Below are positions 1 through 11,110 of a stretch of 64,000 bases of DNA, piece by piece. Each line of letters opens with the position of its first letter. Position 1 is the stretch's first letter. Source of the stretch: Tritrichomonas musculus (Eukaryota; Parabasalia; Tritrichomonadida; Tritrichomonadidae); the NCBI GenBank assembly GCA_039105265.1, contig JAPFFF010000027.1, positions 930,001 through 994,000 of the forward strand, given 5' to 3'. The notes under the pieces are model-generated. The model worked only from the letters and a program-made list of their open reading frames with translations, did no database searches and was not told the DNA's origin. The position numbers were made by a program, and so were the translations under genes.

Positions 1-209
1 TTTTCGATACAGTTATGCAAGCTTGCACCAGTTTTGCTTAATAAATATTTCCCACATTTTGAACAATGATAGATTATAGTAGTTTTTTTAGAATCTTCCA
101 TATATGTTTGGATCTTGAAAAAAATAATGCCGAAATTGTTTGTAAAATTCAAGTCTTCGTCGAGATAGAACATTAAAAAGAAAGACCAAATATGCAAACA
201 AAAAGCCAT
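1..209 (-). CDS. Partial protein with a C2HC-type zinc finger-like motif, cut by window edge
   Basis: An open minus-strand frame begins at an ATG at 207-209 and runs off the left edge of the window (about 69 codons visible). Near the visible end it has the spacing C-x2-C-x12-H-x-C (CSKCGK...SLHNC), which resembles a small zinc-binding finger. The rest is hydrophobic and aromatic-rich and not recognised. It may be the 5' part of a host gene or of a transposon protein such as a MULE N-terminal finger. It is short in a very AT-rich setting, so chance openness is possible. Confidence 0.25.
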   Translation of the reverse strand, partial: MAFCLHIWSFFLMFYLDEDLNFTNNFGIIFFKIQTYMEDSKKTTIIYHCSKCGKYLLSKTGASLHNCIE

Positions 210-2021
210 GGCTCTCAATTTTTTTGAGATAATATAGTGCCACCTCCATTTTCATTGCAATCTTCATACGTTTTTCATAATATTATTGAACAAAACATTT
301 TATTTCGATCACAACTATTATATCAAATATTCATTTTCCAAAAAAGACCATTAAAATTATTAGAAAAATATGAATTTATATTAGAAATGCTTTTTAAAGA
401 AAAAAAAAATAAAAATATTGTAATTAAATATATCATCTTAACTTTTATAAATAATTTTTATTTTTAAATCAAAAATCTAATTTTATTTACTATTATATTA
501 TCATTTTTTTAAATTTAAATAAAACAAATAAACTCACAAAAATAATTGAGGTATCTCATAGAATGTGCCACATTACTATGTGTATAGTAACGGCAAAAAT
601 ATAAAATTGCTTTATTTTTTAAATATATATTGTAATTAATGTATTATTAAATATTGAATATAATATTGTCTGGTTTTAATCGATAAATGCATCGGTAAAC
701 AAAAAACTTTTTTTGTGAAAAATGATTACAATAAATATTCAATTTAATAAAAATATTTTTTTTTTCATATCTTTTTATTATATTGTTTTTTCGATATATT
801 TTATATATTTATATTATTATGTTAAATTTGTTATATTATTTATTATTTCTTTAACTTTTAATATTTGCATTTGTTTTAATTATTAAAATTATATTTATAC
901 TGCAAAGGTGATATTTATGTTTTTCTTCATGTTAGCATGTTAGTTTACTCTTGTTAGCATAAAATAATACATTATTACTATCATCAGCATGACCAAGGTT
1001 TGATTTTTATTTTGACATAATAATTGATGCTAGAACTCATATTCACTAAAATTACTCTAAATACATGAATGTATATCTCGTTGGTAAACAAAACTATAAT
1101 TCTTCTTGGTTTCAATCAATAAAAAAATGGAATTTCGTTCTTTGGTATTTTAAAATTTATATTTTATTTTTTATATTTTTATTAACTCAAAGCATAATAT
1201 AATTATTTCAATTTTGTTATATTTTATTTTTAGATTTATTCATTTATTCAGTATCAATAGAAAATGGATCATTGAAAAAAAAATTCAGAATGTATTTTGA
1301 ATTCATATCTCAATATTTTTGAATATATATCAATATATATCTTAATATTTATGAGATATTGAAATATTTGAAATAACCTTTTAAAAAGTGTTTACATTTT
1401 ATGACAATTTTAATATATATATTCATTGATTGTAAAGATATATATTCATTTATTTATATCTAATATATATATTATGTTTAATATAAAATATTGTAAATTG
1501 ATATTGCAGCTAATATCAATGGATTAATGAAATTATCGAGGTCCATATTTAAAAGAAATTCTTAGATGCACCTATCGAGTAGTTTGTTGCAATTATTAGT
1601 TCATTTTATTTCATACACGAATAAAAATAATATATTAAATTTGTAAGAAATAAAATTAACCAGAATCCTCTAAAATAATAAAAATTTAACAAAAAACTAA
1701 TTTTTTTTTTTTAAATTCCTTAAATTTTAGTTCATTTTTAAATATATACCTCAGGAGCATGCTAATATCAATATATGATACAGAATAAGGTATTATATTT
1801 ATTAATTCTTTCTCAAATAATGTTAGATAAGAAAGATATTCTAATTATAATAATAATAAAAAAGTTCAAAATCTCCCTTTAAAATTAAAATCTTAGAGCC
1901 TAATTGCGATATTAATAAATATTTATAAAAGAACAATGTAAAAAAATAAATAATTTGGTGGATATTTTCAAAATATTGAAAAATCCAAAATACGTTATTT
2001 TCGTTACTATACACATTTCAT
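210..2021. other. AT-rich stretch with no supported gene
   Basis: Only short frames dominated by Phe, Ile, Lys and Asn are open here, with no recognisable domain. One structured feature is a 15-nt inverted pair, ATGTGTATAGTAACG at 578-592 and its complement at 2002-2016. These could be ends of a decayed 1.4-kb element, but no target duplication was seen. Confidence 0.5.
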
Positions 2022-2092
2022 GCTGGGACAAAATTGAATACTTTTCAGTATATATTTAAAAAGTTTGTCCCAAGCTTTTTGAATTCGACTTT
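2022..2092. mobile_element. Solo terminal fragment of a mariner-like element
   Basis: The stretch carries CTGGGACAAAATTGAATAC and then GTCCCAAGCTTTTTGAAT followed by CGACTTTATA. It matches, in the same order and spacing, the terminal 90 bp of the deleted mariner at 45,072-45,706. Only one end is present; no partner inverted repeat or transposase was found nearby. It is an old truncated copy. Confidence 0.6.
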
Positions 2093-2776
2093 ATATATCA
2101 TTATATTCATATTTTTTACAAAAGAATTGGTTTAAATTAATTCAATGTGTATTAAGAAAAGTGAAAAAAAATATTTTGGTAAGTATTCAAATAATTAATT
2201 TTTTTTAAGGGGGTTTGATCACTTTTTTCTGTTAAAATATCTCAAAGAAAAAGAAATATTAACTAAAACAAATAGTATAATTTAAAACTACAAAATAATA
2301 TATAAATGAGAAAATGAATAATAATTTAAAAAACAAAAGTAAATCATGTTATTGCATCATAATTTATTCGATATAATTTGGCATGTTTTATTGAATAATT
2401 TCATTAAGTAAATACTAAAAATACTTTTTATTGAAATAATTAAAAAAATCAAGTTCATATTAGGAAATATGTTTCAATTACTAATGAAATATCTGTTTAA
2501 ATTAACTTATTGATCAGCTTATGCATACATAAAATAAATTTAAAATTATCCTATCAGCTTTTGACAAAGGGTTTTAAGGTTTAAAGATCGATTTTACGTA
2601 ATGAAGATTATATGGCTAAAAAAAGTATAAAAAAAGAAGAAAGATGAAATTATAATTAGTATCAACAATATTAAATGTATATTGCACTAATAAATTCTTT
2701 AAAAATAATAAAACGAATGAGCTATTGATAATAATTTTAAGTATTTTGGTGTTGAATAATAATAAAAATGAATAAG
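2093..2776. other. AT-rich intergenic stretch
   Basis: No convincing gene, RNA or element end was seen. Short open frames are compositional. Confidence 0.5.
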
Positions 2777-2830
2777 TTATGTGGAATAATAAATTAAAAT
2801 TTTGTTCTGCTTTTTTATTATTCCACATAA
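2777..2830. repeat. Perfect 17-bp inverted repeat (hairpin)
   Basis: TTATGTGGAATAATAAA at 2777-2793 is followed after 20 nt by its exact complement at 2814-2830. Both sides are bordered by related AATAATAAAAATGAA text, so this may be a tiny foldback insertion with flanking duplication. Confidence 0.6.
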
Positions 2831-3913
2831 TTTTATTAAAAATAATAAAAATGAAATCAGTTCGATTTTCGCATGGATTGAGAAATAATTTTCATTACCT
2901 CAAATTATTTTTGGTGGAAAATTTGAGGTTAATTTAGTAAATGATATATAAACATCATCAAAAAACTTAGGGTTTGTCGGAGCCCGATTTTTGATTTAGG
3001 TCTTTAAAAAAATTATCAAAAATTTTAATTCTTCATTTAAACTTGAATTGTAATTTTGACTCTTTAAGTAGAGAGATTAGTAAAAATCAATAGCAGTTTG
3101 TTCAAGAAATTTTTTTTGAAAAGCAGTATCGAAAGAATTAAAGAGACATGAAAATGAACTTTTTTTTTGGTGACCCGAAAAACGAAAAAAAATAAAAATA
3201 AACTTCACAAATTCCCACAATTTTTGATGGAACGATCATCTTTTTGAGAGAAATCACGAAAAAATTGAATTTTATCAAATTTGAATAAAAAAGGTCATTT
3301 TTTGAATTAAAAGGTTAAAAAATAAAATACGATTTTCTTAAGTCATATTCATTTTAAAACTACTTGAACAAATTTATTGTTTTCTTTATTGAAAATATAT
3401 TATTTATTATTATTCTCTACTTATGAAGTTACGTATTTATCTTTTTTTAAGCCTTCAAAATATCCGTTATACCCCCTTAATTTTGAATAAAAACTCATTA
3501 AAATAATAAAGATAGGAATTGTATTTTTATAAAAATGAGATATAAATAATATAGTGATTAATTTAAGCCAAAGTGATAAAATATACCGTACCTTGAAAAA
3601 CCTAATATTGCTCTCAAATAGCTTCATACCAGATTTGAATGAAATTGAATGATCTTTATAACAAAGAAAATTAAGCATATCTCCAAAAATTTAAAAGAAA
3701 TAATACATTATCTTTATCTAAAAAATATTATTATTAATTTTTTGATGATCTAGTAATAATATATTTTCGATTTAGGTAACTTGCAATATTATCAGATCTA
3801 TTTGCTATAAAAATTAAGTTTCTCGTAATGTAGCTTAACGAAAACTATTATGATTTACTTTTATTTGCTTTTCGACTGCTTCTCTTCTTTTGGAATTTTC
3901 AATGATATTATTG

Positions 3914-3944
<31 letters not shown>

Positions 3945-4019
3945 AAAGAGGTATTGAAATTACCAAAATTTGAATAAAATCCAAAATTAAAACGATTTTT
4001 TCATAATTTTTTAATATAA
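2831..4019. other. AT-rich intergenic stretch with a long poly(T) tract
   Basis: No gene is supported. A T homopolymer of about 25 bases starts near 3,914. An 85-codon minus frame at 3421-3678 is open but is aromatic and aliphatic with no motif; I treat it as chance. Confidence 0.45.
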
Positions 4020-6350
4020 ACCAATTTCTGATAGATTTTTTTTTTAAACTTTTTTGGACAAAATTGAATGAATTTTTTGAGCATTCAATTTTTTAAACTT
4101 TTTTGGATTTTTTTCTGAACTCAATTTTTTTTTTTCCTCAAAAAAAAAAAAAAAAAATAAAAATATCATATTTATACATAAAATGTAAAATGTTATATAT
4201 TAATATTATTTTTTTATTAATTTATTTTTAGATTTTTATGAATTATTTTGATCCTCTTTTGATCCTTTTAATTCATTAAAATGTTGGATTCCAATATGTA
4301 TTAAGCGAAGAACGAAACTGGGTTTATCATTAATAAACATGTCGTCATTAACATGAACATAATTTTCATCAACATATTTTGAAATAACATCTTGTTTTTT
4401 ACAAGGACCAAATCTTTTAATCATTGATTTTATGTATAACTTATCTTGGGTCTGTATATCTAATTTACAGATTGTTTCATCATCTGGTAGAGGATCTGTT
4501 TTTACAATCAAATCTTGGGTAATAGAATTGAACAAAATATTGACCTTCGGACATTCTGGGAAGTCTGATCCAATATAAAAACGGTGAGCGCAAGGAAAAT
4601 CTATTTGATATATTTCACTCAATAGCTTATTTCCGCTGCAATTACAGTGATTAATATCTGTGCCATAAAACTGGATTTCACTTTTTATTCTCGTTTCTCC
4701 TAAATTTACAGCGTGATCAATTGTTTGTTTCTTTTCGTACATATAGTTATGCGAAATATGATCTTGAATACAATAGCATTTAGAAATTATGTTTCTAGCA
4801 AGCCTATTCATCGCCGTCCAAAAATTGTTCCGGCGAGGAGTTTGACTGTTTAACTGGCCGTGGAAAGATTCCAAAGAATTGGTGGTTGTGGGAATTTTAT
4901 ATTGAATCCTTTTTAAAACAGATACTTTCTCCCACAAATCATCATCTTGAATAGAAATTAGACCATCATTGAAAACAAGGCCAACTTTTGAAAGAGCTTT
5001 TTTTCTTTTTTTTATTTGTTCTTTGTCAATTGTATATGAAAAAATTTCTGAGTAAAATAGAAGACAATTGTCAAACTCTTCTTGTGTTGCACATTTTACT
5101 ATCTGCTCAACAGCAAAAGCATATTCATTGAATTTAAGATTTGCAAACAAGTGTCTTAAACAGAAAAAGTTTTTAATATTTTTTTCTTTAAAAAGTGCAA
5201 TTAGTGAAGTTCCTTGGTCGGACTCAAACAAAAAGTTCGCCAGATCAATATTGTATAACGACTTGAAAGTAGTAAAATGCATTTGATAAAGATCTTTATT
5301 TTCCGAACTCCCGAAGGCAAACGAGATAGGAATGCCTGTATTTTTTATGGATAACATCAATATTGAAGTAACATAATATGGAAGGCATTTCCATGTTGTA
5401 TCTAAAAGGCAACAGCTTATAATATTTGAGTTATTGTTTATTAACGATTGAGCATATGGAGAAATATATATTCCTCCAATTATGTAATACTCAACACCTT
5501 TTTCATAATATTTAGCTAAATTTTTTTTTATTTGGGATTTTTGAATAGTCAATTTCAAATAGCCATTTACATTTTCTTTGAATTTTTCATAAGAATTTAT
5601 TACAGTTTGTTTACTTTCATTGAAAAACATTGAAAAAAATTCATGAAGAACAAAAGTGTCATAAATGTATGGCATACCAACTTTTTGAATACTTTTTATA
5701 AAAAAGTATGTAACTGGTGAAAAATCATGTGGAGTGCAAAAAACAAGAGGCCGGTGATGAAAAAAAGCTTTTGTGCCATCATTATATTTATTAAAAAACA
5801 AAATGCATGATATATGTTGTTGATATTTTTGATGGCATCTGGTTTTATTCCATGATCTTAATTGAGAGAAAAACCAGAACCTTGCTGGCTTAAAGAGTGT
5901 TGTAATTAACGTTCTGGTTGCTTTTACTTTTATGCTTTCACCTACAAATATTATAATTTCGGTTTGAGGATTGTTATTATAAATTAAAGAGAATCTTGCG
6001 CAATAATCGTTATTAGTAAGCTTTTTAAAAGGTAAAGAAAAGTTTTTTTGAAAATTTGGTAGCTGATTGAGGAAACATATCAGAATTGTGAAACTCCAAT
6101 TTCCATTAATCGGGAAAATATCGAAATATTTTATTGCATGTTCACTGTTAAATGCATCATTTAAAAAAAAATCGGTTCTAAATGACAAACGTTGCTGCAT
6201 TATATCCATTTTATTTTTTATAAACAAAAAATTCGCTGAGCCATCTAAAACCGAAAATCATTTATCAAAAAAATTGTGAATATTCTTTCAAAAAAATTGT
6301 GTGAAAATTGTCCAAAAAAGTTTAATTTCAAGATCTATCCAATTTCTTAT
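4020..6350. mobile_element. Candidate MULE element around the 663-aa transposase (ends diverged)
   Basis: The transposase at 4236-6227 is bracketed by an imperfect inverted repeat. TTTAAACTTTTTTGGACAA near 4043-4061 and TTGTCCAAAAAAGTTTAAT near 6308-6326 are complementary, and further outward ATTTCTGATAGAT and ATAGATCTTG sit at similar spacing. No clear target duplication was found, so the true ends could lie further out. The transposase frame is whole, so the copy may be fairly young despite poor ends. Confidence 0.35.
4236..6227 (-). CDS. MULE-type transposase (663 aa)
   Basis: This is a complete frame for a Mutator-like transposase, which cuts and inserts its own element by a DDE mechanism. 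The likely acidic triad is visible: D in LLDTTWKCLP (about residue 276), D in FESDQGTS (about 337) and E in TTTNSLESFHGQLN (about 453). After the core comes a SWIM-like zinc motif, HCNC...FPCAHRF (about residues 533-557). A basic region with Cys and His (RSWNKTRCHQ, about 125-134) may belong to an N-terminal DNA-binding domain. It is a relative, not a copy, of the transposase at 37,690-39,555: the same motifs sit in a largely different sequence. A second Met seven residues in is an alternative start. The intact frame suggests a potentially functional protein. Confidence 0.8.
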   Translation of the reverse strand: MFIKNKMDIMQQRLSFRTDFFLNDAFNSEHAIKYFDIFPINGNWSFTILICFLNQLPNFQKNFSLPFKKLTNNDYCARFSLIYNNNPQTEIIIFVGESIKVKATRTLITTLFKPARFWFFSQLRSWNKTRCHQKYQQHISCILFFNKYNDGTKAFFHHRPLVFCTPHDFSPVTYFFIKSIQKVGMPYIYDTFVLHEFFSMFFNESKQTVINSYEKFKENVNGYLKLTIQKSQIKKNLAKYYEKGVEYYIIGGIYISPYAQSLINNNSNIISCCLLDTTWKCLPYYVTSILMLSIKNTGIPISFAFGSSENKDLYQMHFTTFKSLYNIDLANFLFESDQGTSLIALFKEKNIKNFFCLRHLFANLKFNEYAFAVEQIVKCATQEEFDNCLLFYSEIFSYTIDKEQIKKRKKALSKVGLVFNDGLISIQDDDLWEKVSVLKRIQYKIPTTTNSLESFHGQLNSQTPRRNNFWTAMNRLARNIISKCYCIQDHISHNYMYEKKQTIDHAVNLGETRIKSEIQFYGTDINHCNCSGNKLLSEIYQIDFPCAHRFYIGSDFPECPKVNILFNSITQDLIVKTDPLPDDETICKLDIQTQDKLYIKSMIKRFGPCKKQDVISKYVDENYVHVNDDMFINDKPSFVLRLIHIGIQHFNELKGSKEDQNNS

Positions 6351-6567
6351 TAAAAATTTTTAATCAATCAAATTGTACATTTTAAAAAGGCATTTCTTGA
6401 GAATCTAATAGGACTCATTAGACTTGGAAAATTTGAAAGAACATTTCCTTTAGATATTTCTTTTCTTTTTAAATTATTAAAAGAACTTGGATGGATTTAT
6501 GGAATCTGATTTACATTATTATAATGAATTTTGTAATTTTTCTCATAAATTTTTAATCTATTTTCGT
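6228..6567. other. Intergenic; right flank of the MULE candidate
   Basis: It holds the right inverted-repeat candidate near 6,308-6,350 and otherwise AT-rich sequence with no gene seen. Confidence 0.4.
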
Positions 6568-6843
6568 CTATTTGAGGTTCAAACCATATTCGTCTATTTG
6601 TTTCTTAAATATAATAGTGTCAACATCTCCAATGTAAGGTATATTTCCTCCTGATTCGCTATGAGGAAGCCAACGATTTCCTGAGAGAGTTGCACAAATG
6701 GCAGTTGAAATAGATTGAGGTGTGAGACCAAAAGTATTTTCAATATATTCTTGTTTCAGTCCTTGCCTTTTCATTTCAAATATCTGGATTTGTTCTCTGG
6801 AAAAAGTAGTTTTTTCTTCATCTGTCCAATTAAATTGATTCAT
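6568..6843 (-). CDS. Transposase-like helix-turn-helix N-terminal fragment
   Basis: A 91-residue frame with an HTH-like segment (EMKRQGLKQEYIENTFGLT... about residues 24-50) is followed by a Trp-containing linker and GGNIPYIGDVDTIIFKKQI. A GG-x(2-3)-Y[LI]-x2-D-x4-F pattern is, from memory, common just after the N-terminal HTH of pogo/Tc1-like DDE transposases of trichomonads. The catalytic part is absent and nothing downstream restores it. It is most likely a truncated transposon gene, or less likely a small DNA-binding host protein. Confidence 0.4.
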   Translation of the reverse strand: MNQFNWTDEEKTTFSREQIQIFEMKRQGLKQEYIENTFGLTPQSISTAICATLSGNRWLPHSESGGNIPYIGDVDTIIFKKQIDEYGLNLK

Positions 6844-7463
6844 ATAATAAAAATGAAAATCAACGTATATTTTTTTACTTCATTTGTTAAAATTAAAAAT
6901 TTTCAATGAATAAACTTCACAGTAGTTTCTCAAAAATTCTTTACAATTGAAATATTTGTATTAAACTATAATAAATTTCAATAATTGAATGGATTTAGTA
7001 TGAAGTTATATTGAGGTTTTTAAATATACGGTAATTCAATTGAAAAATTCAAAACATCTCAAACAATATTATTTTATATTCAAGTTCTAATATACATATA
7101 TATATATGTATTTAAGAGAATAATATACCATATAAAATTGAAAATATTTTTTTCTGAAATTTTTGATAACATAAAAATAAAAGATCATTGAAAAACATGA
7201 GTTTGCCCTAGTTTCTTTTAAATACTTTAAATTTTTGTTTTTATAATATCCATACGAATCATTTGCATATAAAATAAAGTTGATCTTTCTAATTAACTAA
7301 TTCTTTTTTATTATTTCTTTTCTTGAAATTATTAAAAAGTAGAATAAAAAAATTGTGAAATGATGTTTTGGTATTCAATTAGTTGAAAAGATAAAATTTC
7401 TGAATTTATTAAAATAAATTAGGTACAAAGAGAGTTCATTTGATAAAAACATTTAATATCATG
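6844..7463. other. AT-rich intergenic stretch
   Basis: No gene or clear repeat was seen. It lies between the HTH fragment and the 3' end of the helicase fusion gene. Confidence 0.5.
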
Positions 7464-9053
7464 TTAAACATCCTTTGCATTTATTACAGATTCCATAAAT
7501 TTTTGACGATCAGGAATTGTTATAAAAGCACACTCATTTGTACGAATGTTCCAAATCACACCTTTTGGTTTTGAAAGAGCAACCATGTAACAAGCGCATT
7601 GCAAATAATGTTCATGATCTAATTCTGACGTGAATTTAAGTTCCCAAACTGTATCATCCTTAAGAACATCACAACAACCAAATAGACATTTTTCTTTTCC
7701 ATTATCAATAAAAGGAATTCGGCATTCAACCTGCACTTCGTTGTTCCTGGTGAAAACTTCACTCATTCTTTTGTGAATATCATTGATTTTTTCATCACTA
7801 ACAAAAGGAGTTTCAACTTGCAATGCATAACGATTTTGACGTGTGTCCAAAGAGACAAGATAAAGGACTTTCTTTTCAAGTTTTGCATTCATATTACATT
7901 TAAGCTTGTGCCTGTTTCCATATTTGTATTCCAACATCATTTGAATATCACGATCAATGTCGTATCCATCATAGTAAGACGCTTCTTGAAGAATTCCAAT
8001 GCATGGAGATAGATCTATTTGATCATCAGAACTTGGAATTGGAATTTCTTCAATTTTTGCAGTTTTGTCTATTTCGATATTCAAGAGTTTGAAACACTGT
8101 TCAATGTGTTCTTTGTATTTGAATTGAAACATTTCGGACATAAAGTATTCCATTGTTTCTTTTTGGTTTTGAAATGGAGTGGCAATTGTAGATTCTTTTA
8201 ATGATGTCATTTCTGGAGATTTTTCAAATATGATTTGATTTTTGCCTCTGCTTGCAGCCACACAAAAAATATTGCGAAGAATTGTATATTTAACTCCTTC
8301 TGGTGTTGATCTTGATTTCCAGTAATCTTCTGTATAATCAAATATTATACATATTTTTCTTTCAAGTCCTTTACTAGAATCAAATGTTGTAAAAATAGCA
8401 ACATTGTTATCATTAAAAATTCTATCTCTTCTATCCTCATCTGATATTGACGCATAGACAGTTTTCTTATTAAATTTGTTGGGGTATTTTTCTTCAATAT
8501 TGTTCAATAAAGTTGCCATTGATCCATTTCTACTTCCAAGAACAAGGATATCAGAAGTATTTTTATCTTTAATGAATTCTTCAATTTCATTCAATAACAT
8601 GAATTTTACTTCACATTGATCATTCACACCAACTATTTCTTTATTCCAAACCATACCTAATCTTTGGGCAAAAGCATTATTAAGCCTAAAACATCTTGTG
8701 AAATTAAGTTTTTTATGAGTCCCAAGAAATGATTTGATGAATTTACTAACATCTAGAATTGTTTTATCATAAATTTTCTGTTCCATGTCTCCAACTGCAA
8801 CTATTTGAATATTTGGATTCTTCAATTTAATGTATTCCAACATTTCTGCAGTTTCTTTTTCAATGTCTTGATATTCATCAATAAGAAGCAAATTAAATGG
8901 TTGTATTTTTATTTGTTCTTTATTTTTAAGGAATGTTTGAATCAAGTCTGATTTTCCACCGATTTTAATGTTATTTTTTTTTGAGACAGGTAAATGCAAA
9001 ACCATGAAAATTTTGTACAAAAGTATTTTTGTTTTGTATTTTACTTTTGGCAT
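7464..9053 (-). pseudogene. SF1 (UvrD/PcrA-like) helicase core plus PD-(D/E)XK nuclease, 3' part of a broken fusion gene
   Basis: Real homology begins about 25 residues in, at NNIKIGGKSDLIQ; the preceding residues are out-of-frame reading. Helicase motifs follow: Walker B LLIDEYQD (near 8,870), a Q-containing GDMEQKIYD motif, the motif V-like TTFDSSKGLE and the motif VI-like FCVAASRGKNQIIF. The C-terminal third has a Cas4/AddB-like nuclease signature: GCCDVL...WELKF (about 7,630-7,680) fits D-x(n)-E-x-K, followed by HYLQCACYMVAL, a typical Q-x3-Y helix. The Walker A segment lies in the upstream frame (8,971-9,657). The two frames meet within an A-run near 8,965-8,980, so a single length change separates them. 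This could be a true pseudogene or a homopolymer sequencing error. It would act on DNA, probably in repair or against foreign DNA; that role is inferred. Confidence 0.75.
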
Positions 9054-9657
9054 CGATTTTTAAAAGACGATTATAAGTGAGATAAAGAATTTGTCTTTCT
9101 GGAAGTTCATTACATAAAACTTGAATCGTTGTTGTTTTTCCACTTCCAATGCATGCATCAACAAGAACATTATTTCTTTCTTTAACAAGCCTAATAAGCT
9201 CTTGTTGCTCATCAGAAAGATCGTTTAATGACATCGCTGATTTTATTTTCCATTTTTCAAATTTGAAGGAATCATCTGGATTTGTATAGTACCACATTCG
9301 ATTGTCACAATCATAAGAGGCACCATAACTTTTTGCAATATCTTTTTCCTTAAATGGAACATTTATGTATATTTTCTCATTTGGCTTTTGGTTGTCAAAA
9401 TATTCTGATAAATATTCAGCAATATCTCTATTTTTCTTTTCTAAAGCAATGTCATAAACAGTCTTATTCGAATAATATTTAGCATACAAATCAATTTTCT
9501 TTTCATTTATTAAAAGATCTAGAAAAATACGATGATCAAATTCGCATGCATAAAAAAATAACTGTTGATAATTGTTGTTGTCTTGATAACAAAGATAATT
9601 AAAAAAGTTAAAAACATATGAATTGATTATATCAAAGATTTCTTGATCATTGATCAT
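8971..9657 (-). pseudogene. Ankyrin, DUF5710 and helicase Walker A segment, middle part of the broken fusion gene
   Basis: The first 85 residues are ankyrin-like (FFYACEFDHRIFLDLLINEK and later KTVYDIALEKKNRDIAEYL), as in the large DUF3447/ankyrin family of trichomonads. Next is a DUF5710-type module, VPFKEKDIAKSYGASYDCD then MWYYTN. It is followed by the start of an SF1 helicase: a Q-motif-like region (LSDEQQELIRLVKERNNVLV), Walker A in CIGSGKTTTIQ and motif Ia-like ILYLTYNRLLK. The frame ends a few residues after FHGFAFTCLKK, where the 7,464-9,053 frame takes over. At its 5' end it overlaps the 9,647-10,537 frame by a directly repeated TGATCAA (see findings). Confidence 0.75.
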
Positions 9658-10537
9658 TTTTATTTTCTAGTTTTAAAAAATGATCAAAAAGTTGGTTATG
9701 ATGACAGGCAATTGCTTCTTTAATGCATTCTATATATGAATATGGTATTACATATGAGCAATTATTTTGAATGAAATTAATAAGTTCAATGCTGTCGCTA
9801 TGAATTGCATAAAGCCAAATTCTTTCTGTTAAATTAGCTCCTTTTGATAATAAATATGAGAATATTTGAATTGCTCCAAAAAATGCAGCATATTCAATTA
9901 TTGTTGTTTCTTTATTAGATAATAAAAACAAGTTTGTTTCAAAAATTGAATCACTAATAATTGAATTAATTGAAAAATTATTATCATTTAAATTTGAAAT
10001 GAAATCATCAATCAAGTCATTTCGAATTATTTCATATAATAAATGATCATTTTCACCTGTTTTTCTTTTTTCATAAAAATTTTCTGGAAATTCAATTAAA
10101 TATGATGTATTACTATTGTCAATTTTTTTTCTGATTTCTGGATCAAAATATAGTTTATGTTGCTTAGGTAGTAAATTTTGAATTTTATCATTAAATATCA
10201 AAATTTTTGATTCAACTAGAAATAAAAGTATTTTTTTGTTGTTTTCAAAGAAATGATAAATTTCTATGTTTGAAAATACTTTGATTTTGTTTTGGAAATA
10301 ATGTAATATTTTCTCGATTTTGCTATAAAAATCTGTTTTACGGTGATGATTATCCACCAAATTCGAAAGCAAATAAAGAAAAGGTTTCATTTTATCTTTG
10401 CTCTCCAATATTTTTTGTTCATTAAGCATTTGAATTAAATTTTGATAATTCTCTTCGGTATTTTCTTTTTGATCGAGATATTGAATGACATTGACTTGAA
10501 TCGATTTCATGTTTTCTATATATTCTTTAACATTCAT
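9647..10537 (-). pseudogene. DUF3447/ankyrin-family N-terminal part of the broken helicase fusion
   Basis: The likely start is the Met at 10,537 (MNVKEYIENMKSIQVNVIQY). This matches the usual opening of trichomonad DUF3447-ankyrin proteins, with a KMK-x-IQ-like helix; the frame stays open to 10,759 but that stretch is hydrophobic AT noise. Ankyrin-like units appear in the second half (TIIEYAAFFGAIQIFSYLLSK), then the family signature CIKEAIACHHNQLFDHFL. The frame stops just after this, where the family normally continues. The continuation is present in the next frame, from 9,657. The family is thought to mediate protein contacts; no enzymatic motif lies in this part. Confidence 0.7.
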
Positions 10538-11110
10538 CTGATTGTGTTCAAAATAAAAAATAAATAAAATTTTGTTCAAAAGAAAATTGTAAATTTCAGT
10601 TCCCAAAATTTTGAATTTTGAGAGGATAAAAAAATTGAATACAAATAGAATTTTGAGATATTTCAAAAGGACTTCCCTAAAATTGTGAGGTAAAGAGAAC
10701 CTTGATTGAAAAATAAATAAATAAAAACAAGTAATCATAAAAAATGATAAAAATTGCACTGATCACCCAAATACAATAATAAATAAATAAAAAGCAAATA
10801 GATTTACAGTTAATCCGATTGTCTTGGACCAACTCAAATGGTCTTGGATATTATTAATTGAGAGAATTTCTTGAAATTTGAATGATTTTTTATTTATAAT
10901 TTTGTGAAAGCAGTCAATTTTGAAAGTTAAATAATTTTTCTCTCACAATATAGTACAAGATATTTTCTGATATAAATTAACCTTAAACGATCATTTTTAA
11001 AGGTTAATTTGTATTGTTTTGCTGATGATAAACAATACAAACTCTTCAGAAAGCTGTTGTATTGTTGTAAAATGCCAGCATATAATATCATTGAATTTTA
11101 CTTTCATAAA
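10538..11110. other. AT-rich intergenic stretch
   Basis: It contains the upstream region of the helicase fusion gene. No gene of its own is supported. Overlapping frames of about 60 codons around 11,000-11,190 on both strands are shadows of the Sel1 remnant. Confidence 0.45.

Noticed and set aside
237-467. 76-codon plus-strand frame near the left edge
   Set aside because: Composition turns to Lys/Ile/Asn AT noise after 40 residues, and no motif or promoter was seen.
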